Below, one piece after another: positions 61,930 through 64,000 of a stretch of 64,000 nt of DNA (positions are counted from its first letter, which is position 1; each line of letters opens with the position of its first letter). The position numbers and the translations under genes were made by a program. The notes beneath the pieces are model-generated. The model made no database searches. It was not told where the DNA came from and saw only the letters and a program-made list of their open reading frames with translations. The stretch comes from Mya arenaria. Its lineage: Eukaryota; Mollusca; Bivalvia; Myida; Myidae. The stretch lies in assembly GCF_026914265.1 (NCBI RefSeq), contig NC_069133.1:3943566-4007565 (forward strand), written 5' to 3'.

Positions 61930-62800
61930 TGCGTGATCAAAAATAACAAACAATTCTTATCATTTAAACCTAGTCATTCTAAACTGCCGTCCAGGCTTTT
62001 TTTTTTTTAATGATGGTTAGCCTGGACGTCATTCATAATAAAATTCGTAAACATGTTCAAAATGCCGATCAGAATTTGGTCGCAAATTTATTGAAATTAT
62101 TCCAATTTAGTCTATTAAAACAAAAAAAGAACACTTTACCTGTTAAAACTAATCCTTTTTACATCAATTGCACTATATATTATAAAATAATCACGTTCCG
62201 AATAGTTAAAACAACATACATTTTCAAACACCATCAAAATTCACCAAACACCATTGTTTTTGTTAACGAATGTAGCCGAGAATATCCAAATGCATTTTCT
62301 TTTCTCTGCTTAAGGTTACACATGACTATTAGTTACTTTAGTACAGCTTAGTACGAGCTGTAGTGTCATTGGCAGTAGTTTTGTTAAGGCAACATATTGT
62401 AAACCTGTAAATTATTCAAAATAAATTAAGAATGAAGTGTTTACAAACATTTATTACTTTTGTTAGCATATTGGAACAAGGACATTTAGTTTTTGCAAAA
62501 TGAATCAAATAGCAATATCATTAAGTTTGTGGAATGTTATCATGCAAAGTATGGGAAGAATTTTCATTTGCATGCATGGCATTTTTTTGAGTTCGTATCA
62601 TTATTTTCTATTCTTGTAATTTACCCCTCATTTGCGCTCACTTGGATGTCTTTGAACTTTTGTATGCTTAATATTCCTTTGTTTGGTTTCTTTAAAGCAT
62701 CCAGATTCTGACACACAACAAAAAAACTTTACTACTTGTCACAAACTTGTGGTAAGAGCAACCTCAGGTACCAACTGGTGATTGTACGAGCTCTCTTCTC
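61930..62800. other. Nothing recognised
   Basis: AT-rich. Frames at 62010-62351 and 62493-62711 have no recognisable domain or splice context. Confidence 0.4.
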
Positions 62801-62813
62801 CCTACCTTTTTCC

Positions 62814-62936
62814 TACCAGTAGGCGAGTAAGTTTTCTGGTGTTCCCCCAGTGAACGACCATTTGTATGTATGTTGACAAAAACCTGCCATGACGGTTTGA
62901 AATTCTGCAATTATTTGGAGGCTTTTGATTGCCATC
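62814..62936 (-). CDS. Candidate first exon, weak
   Basis: The minus frame starts ATG and reads MAIKSLQIIAEFQTVMAGFC, then QHTYKWSFTGGTPENLLAY, ending at a TG|GTAGGA donor. It could be the 5' exon of the unrecognised gene downstream on the same strand, but its phase does not join the micro-exon directly, so an exon would be missing. Element C is inserted 12 bp upstream of the ATG. Confidence 0.2.
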
Positions 62937-62947
62937 TTTTGACATAA

Positions 62948-64000
62948 ACAAGAGGCACATCAGTGCCTGTGCTCCACTGGCCAAAAGGTTCAAGCAAAGA
63001 CCACCTAACGAACATTTTCGTCAAGTTTCATAGAAATACAATCATCAATTTTTGAGGGGAAGTTATTTAAAAAAATTTTTTACTTTAATAGCTCTGGCTG
63101 CCATGTTGTGCAGTGGACCGAAATGATTTGGGCAATTTGACTAAAGGAGCACCAAACAAACATTTCTGTCAAGTTTTATCGAAAAAAGGTCATCGGTTTC
63201 GACGACAAGTCGTATAAAGTTTTTTTTATTTTTTAGCTCTGGCAGCCATGGTGTGCAGTGGACTGGAACCATTTAACAAATTTTGGTTAATGACTACCCA
63301 AGTAACATTTCTGTCAAGTTTCATTGCAATACGATCATCGGTTTCTGAGGAGAAGTCGTTTAAAGGTTTTTCTATTTTTACCTCTGGGGGCCATCTTGTG
63401 CAGTGGACCGAAACCATTGAAGCAAATTTGATAAAGGCCCATCCAAGGAACATTTCTGTTAAGTTTCATCAAAATCTGATCATCGGTTTCTGAGAAGATG
63501 TTCTTTAAAGGTTTTTCTATTTTTTTGCCCTGGCAGCCATGTTGTGCAGCGGACCGGAACCATTTGAGCAATTTTGGTTAAGGACCACCCAAGGAACAAT
63601 TCTGTCAAGTTTCATCAAAATCTGCCTATCCGTTTCAGAGGAGATGTCGTTTAAAGATTTTGCTATTTTTAGCTGTGGCGGCCATATTGTGCAATGGACC
63701 AGAACCATTTGAGCAATTTTAATAAAGGACCACCCAAGGAACATTACTGTCAAGTTTCATCAAAATCTGCCGAACCGTTTCAGAGGAGATGTCGTTTAAA
63801 GATTTTGCTATTTTTAGCTCTGGCGGCCATATTGTGCAATGGACCGGAACCATTTGAGCAATTTTGGTAAAGGACCACCAAAGGAACATTCCTGTGAAGT
63901 TTTGTCAAAATCCGCTTATCAGTTTCAGAGGAGATGTTGTTTAAAGTAAAAGTTTACGCACGCACGCACGCACGCACGCACTCACGACGGACAATCTGTG
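62948..64000. mobile_element. Hairpin-ended tandem-repeat element C, cut by window end
   Basis: Starts ACAAGA with hairpin GGCACATCAGTGCC, then GCTCCACTGGCC. The core has about six units of about 145 bp, marked by GGCGGCCATATTGTGCA at about 63101, 63247, 63391, 63537, 63681 and 63825 and by TGTCAAGTTTCATCAAAATC. An (ACGC)n tract follows at about 63956-63980. The right end lies outside the window. Confidence 0.8.

Noticed and set aside
63226-63753. Overlapping open frames that look like repeat proteins
   Set aside because: They run through the 145-bp tandem units of element C, whose length is not a multiple of three; the similarity comes from the DNA repeat, not from a protein.

Overview
This is eukaryotic, AT-rich, intron- and transposon-dominated DNA. 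The repeat content points to a bivalve mollusc or a close lophotrochozoan relative: non-autonomous elements carrying tandem-repeat cores with hairpin ends, tRNA-headed SINEs, a BEL/Pao LTR element, an ISL2EU DNA transposon and many APE-type LINE fragments. The species cannot be named from the sequence. All gene models are hand splices: I joined exons only where GT/AG sites and reading phase agreed, and there is no transcript evidence.

Three host genes can be supported. (1) Minus strand, 23413 to 7071: a five-exon gene for a 283-residue P-loop GTPase resembling the interferon-induced protein 44 (IFI44) family. Its second intron is about 12.9 kb and holds a nested transposon block. (2) Plus strand, 26984 to 36398: a ten-exon gene for a 348-residue type I membrane protein with a signal peptide, an EMI-like cysteine-rich region, one EGF and three calcium-binding EGF domains, one membrane helix and a tyrosine-rich tail with an NPxY motif. 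The layout recalls Draper/MEGF10-type receptors. (3) Minus strand, about 60971 to 50830: the 3' part of a small gene I do not recognise, including a possible 14-base micro-exon.

Layout: 1-2730 is a broken LINE on the plus strand, split by a tandem-repeat element. 2740-5620 holds two further repeat elements. 7071-23413 is the GTPase gene; inside its intron 2 lie a seemingly intact ISL2EU transposon (8897-15381), which encodes a SAP-SWIM-YqaJ nuclease and a THAP-DDE transposase, a fossil BEL element with a SINE inside it (15387-19815), and a 44-bp minisatellite (19850-21265). 23414-26980 is intergenic with repeats. 26984-36398 is the receptor gene, whose introns carry dead EGF exons and minisatellites. 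37190-42275 holds several LINE fragments. 44932-46313 is a Mutator-like element with 9-bp target duplications. 46490-64000 is a mosaic of short DNA transposons around gene 3: four copies of a TTAA-flanked MITE, a foldback element, a hAT element with an 8-bp duplication, and three tandem-repeat elements whose end hairpins differ but stay complementary within each element. The last of these runs off the window edge.

The two recognised host genes fit innate immunity or cell-surface recognition by family resemblance only. Nothing in the sequence shows that they work together.
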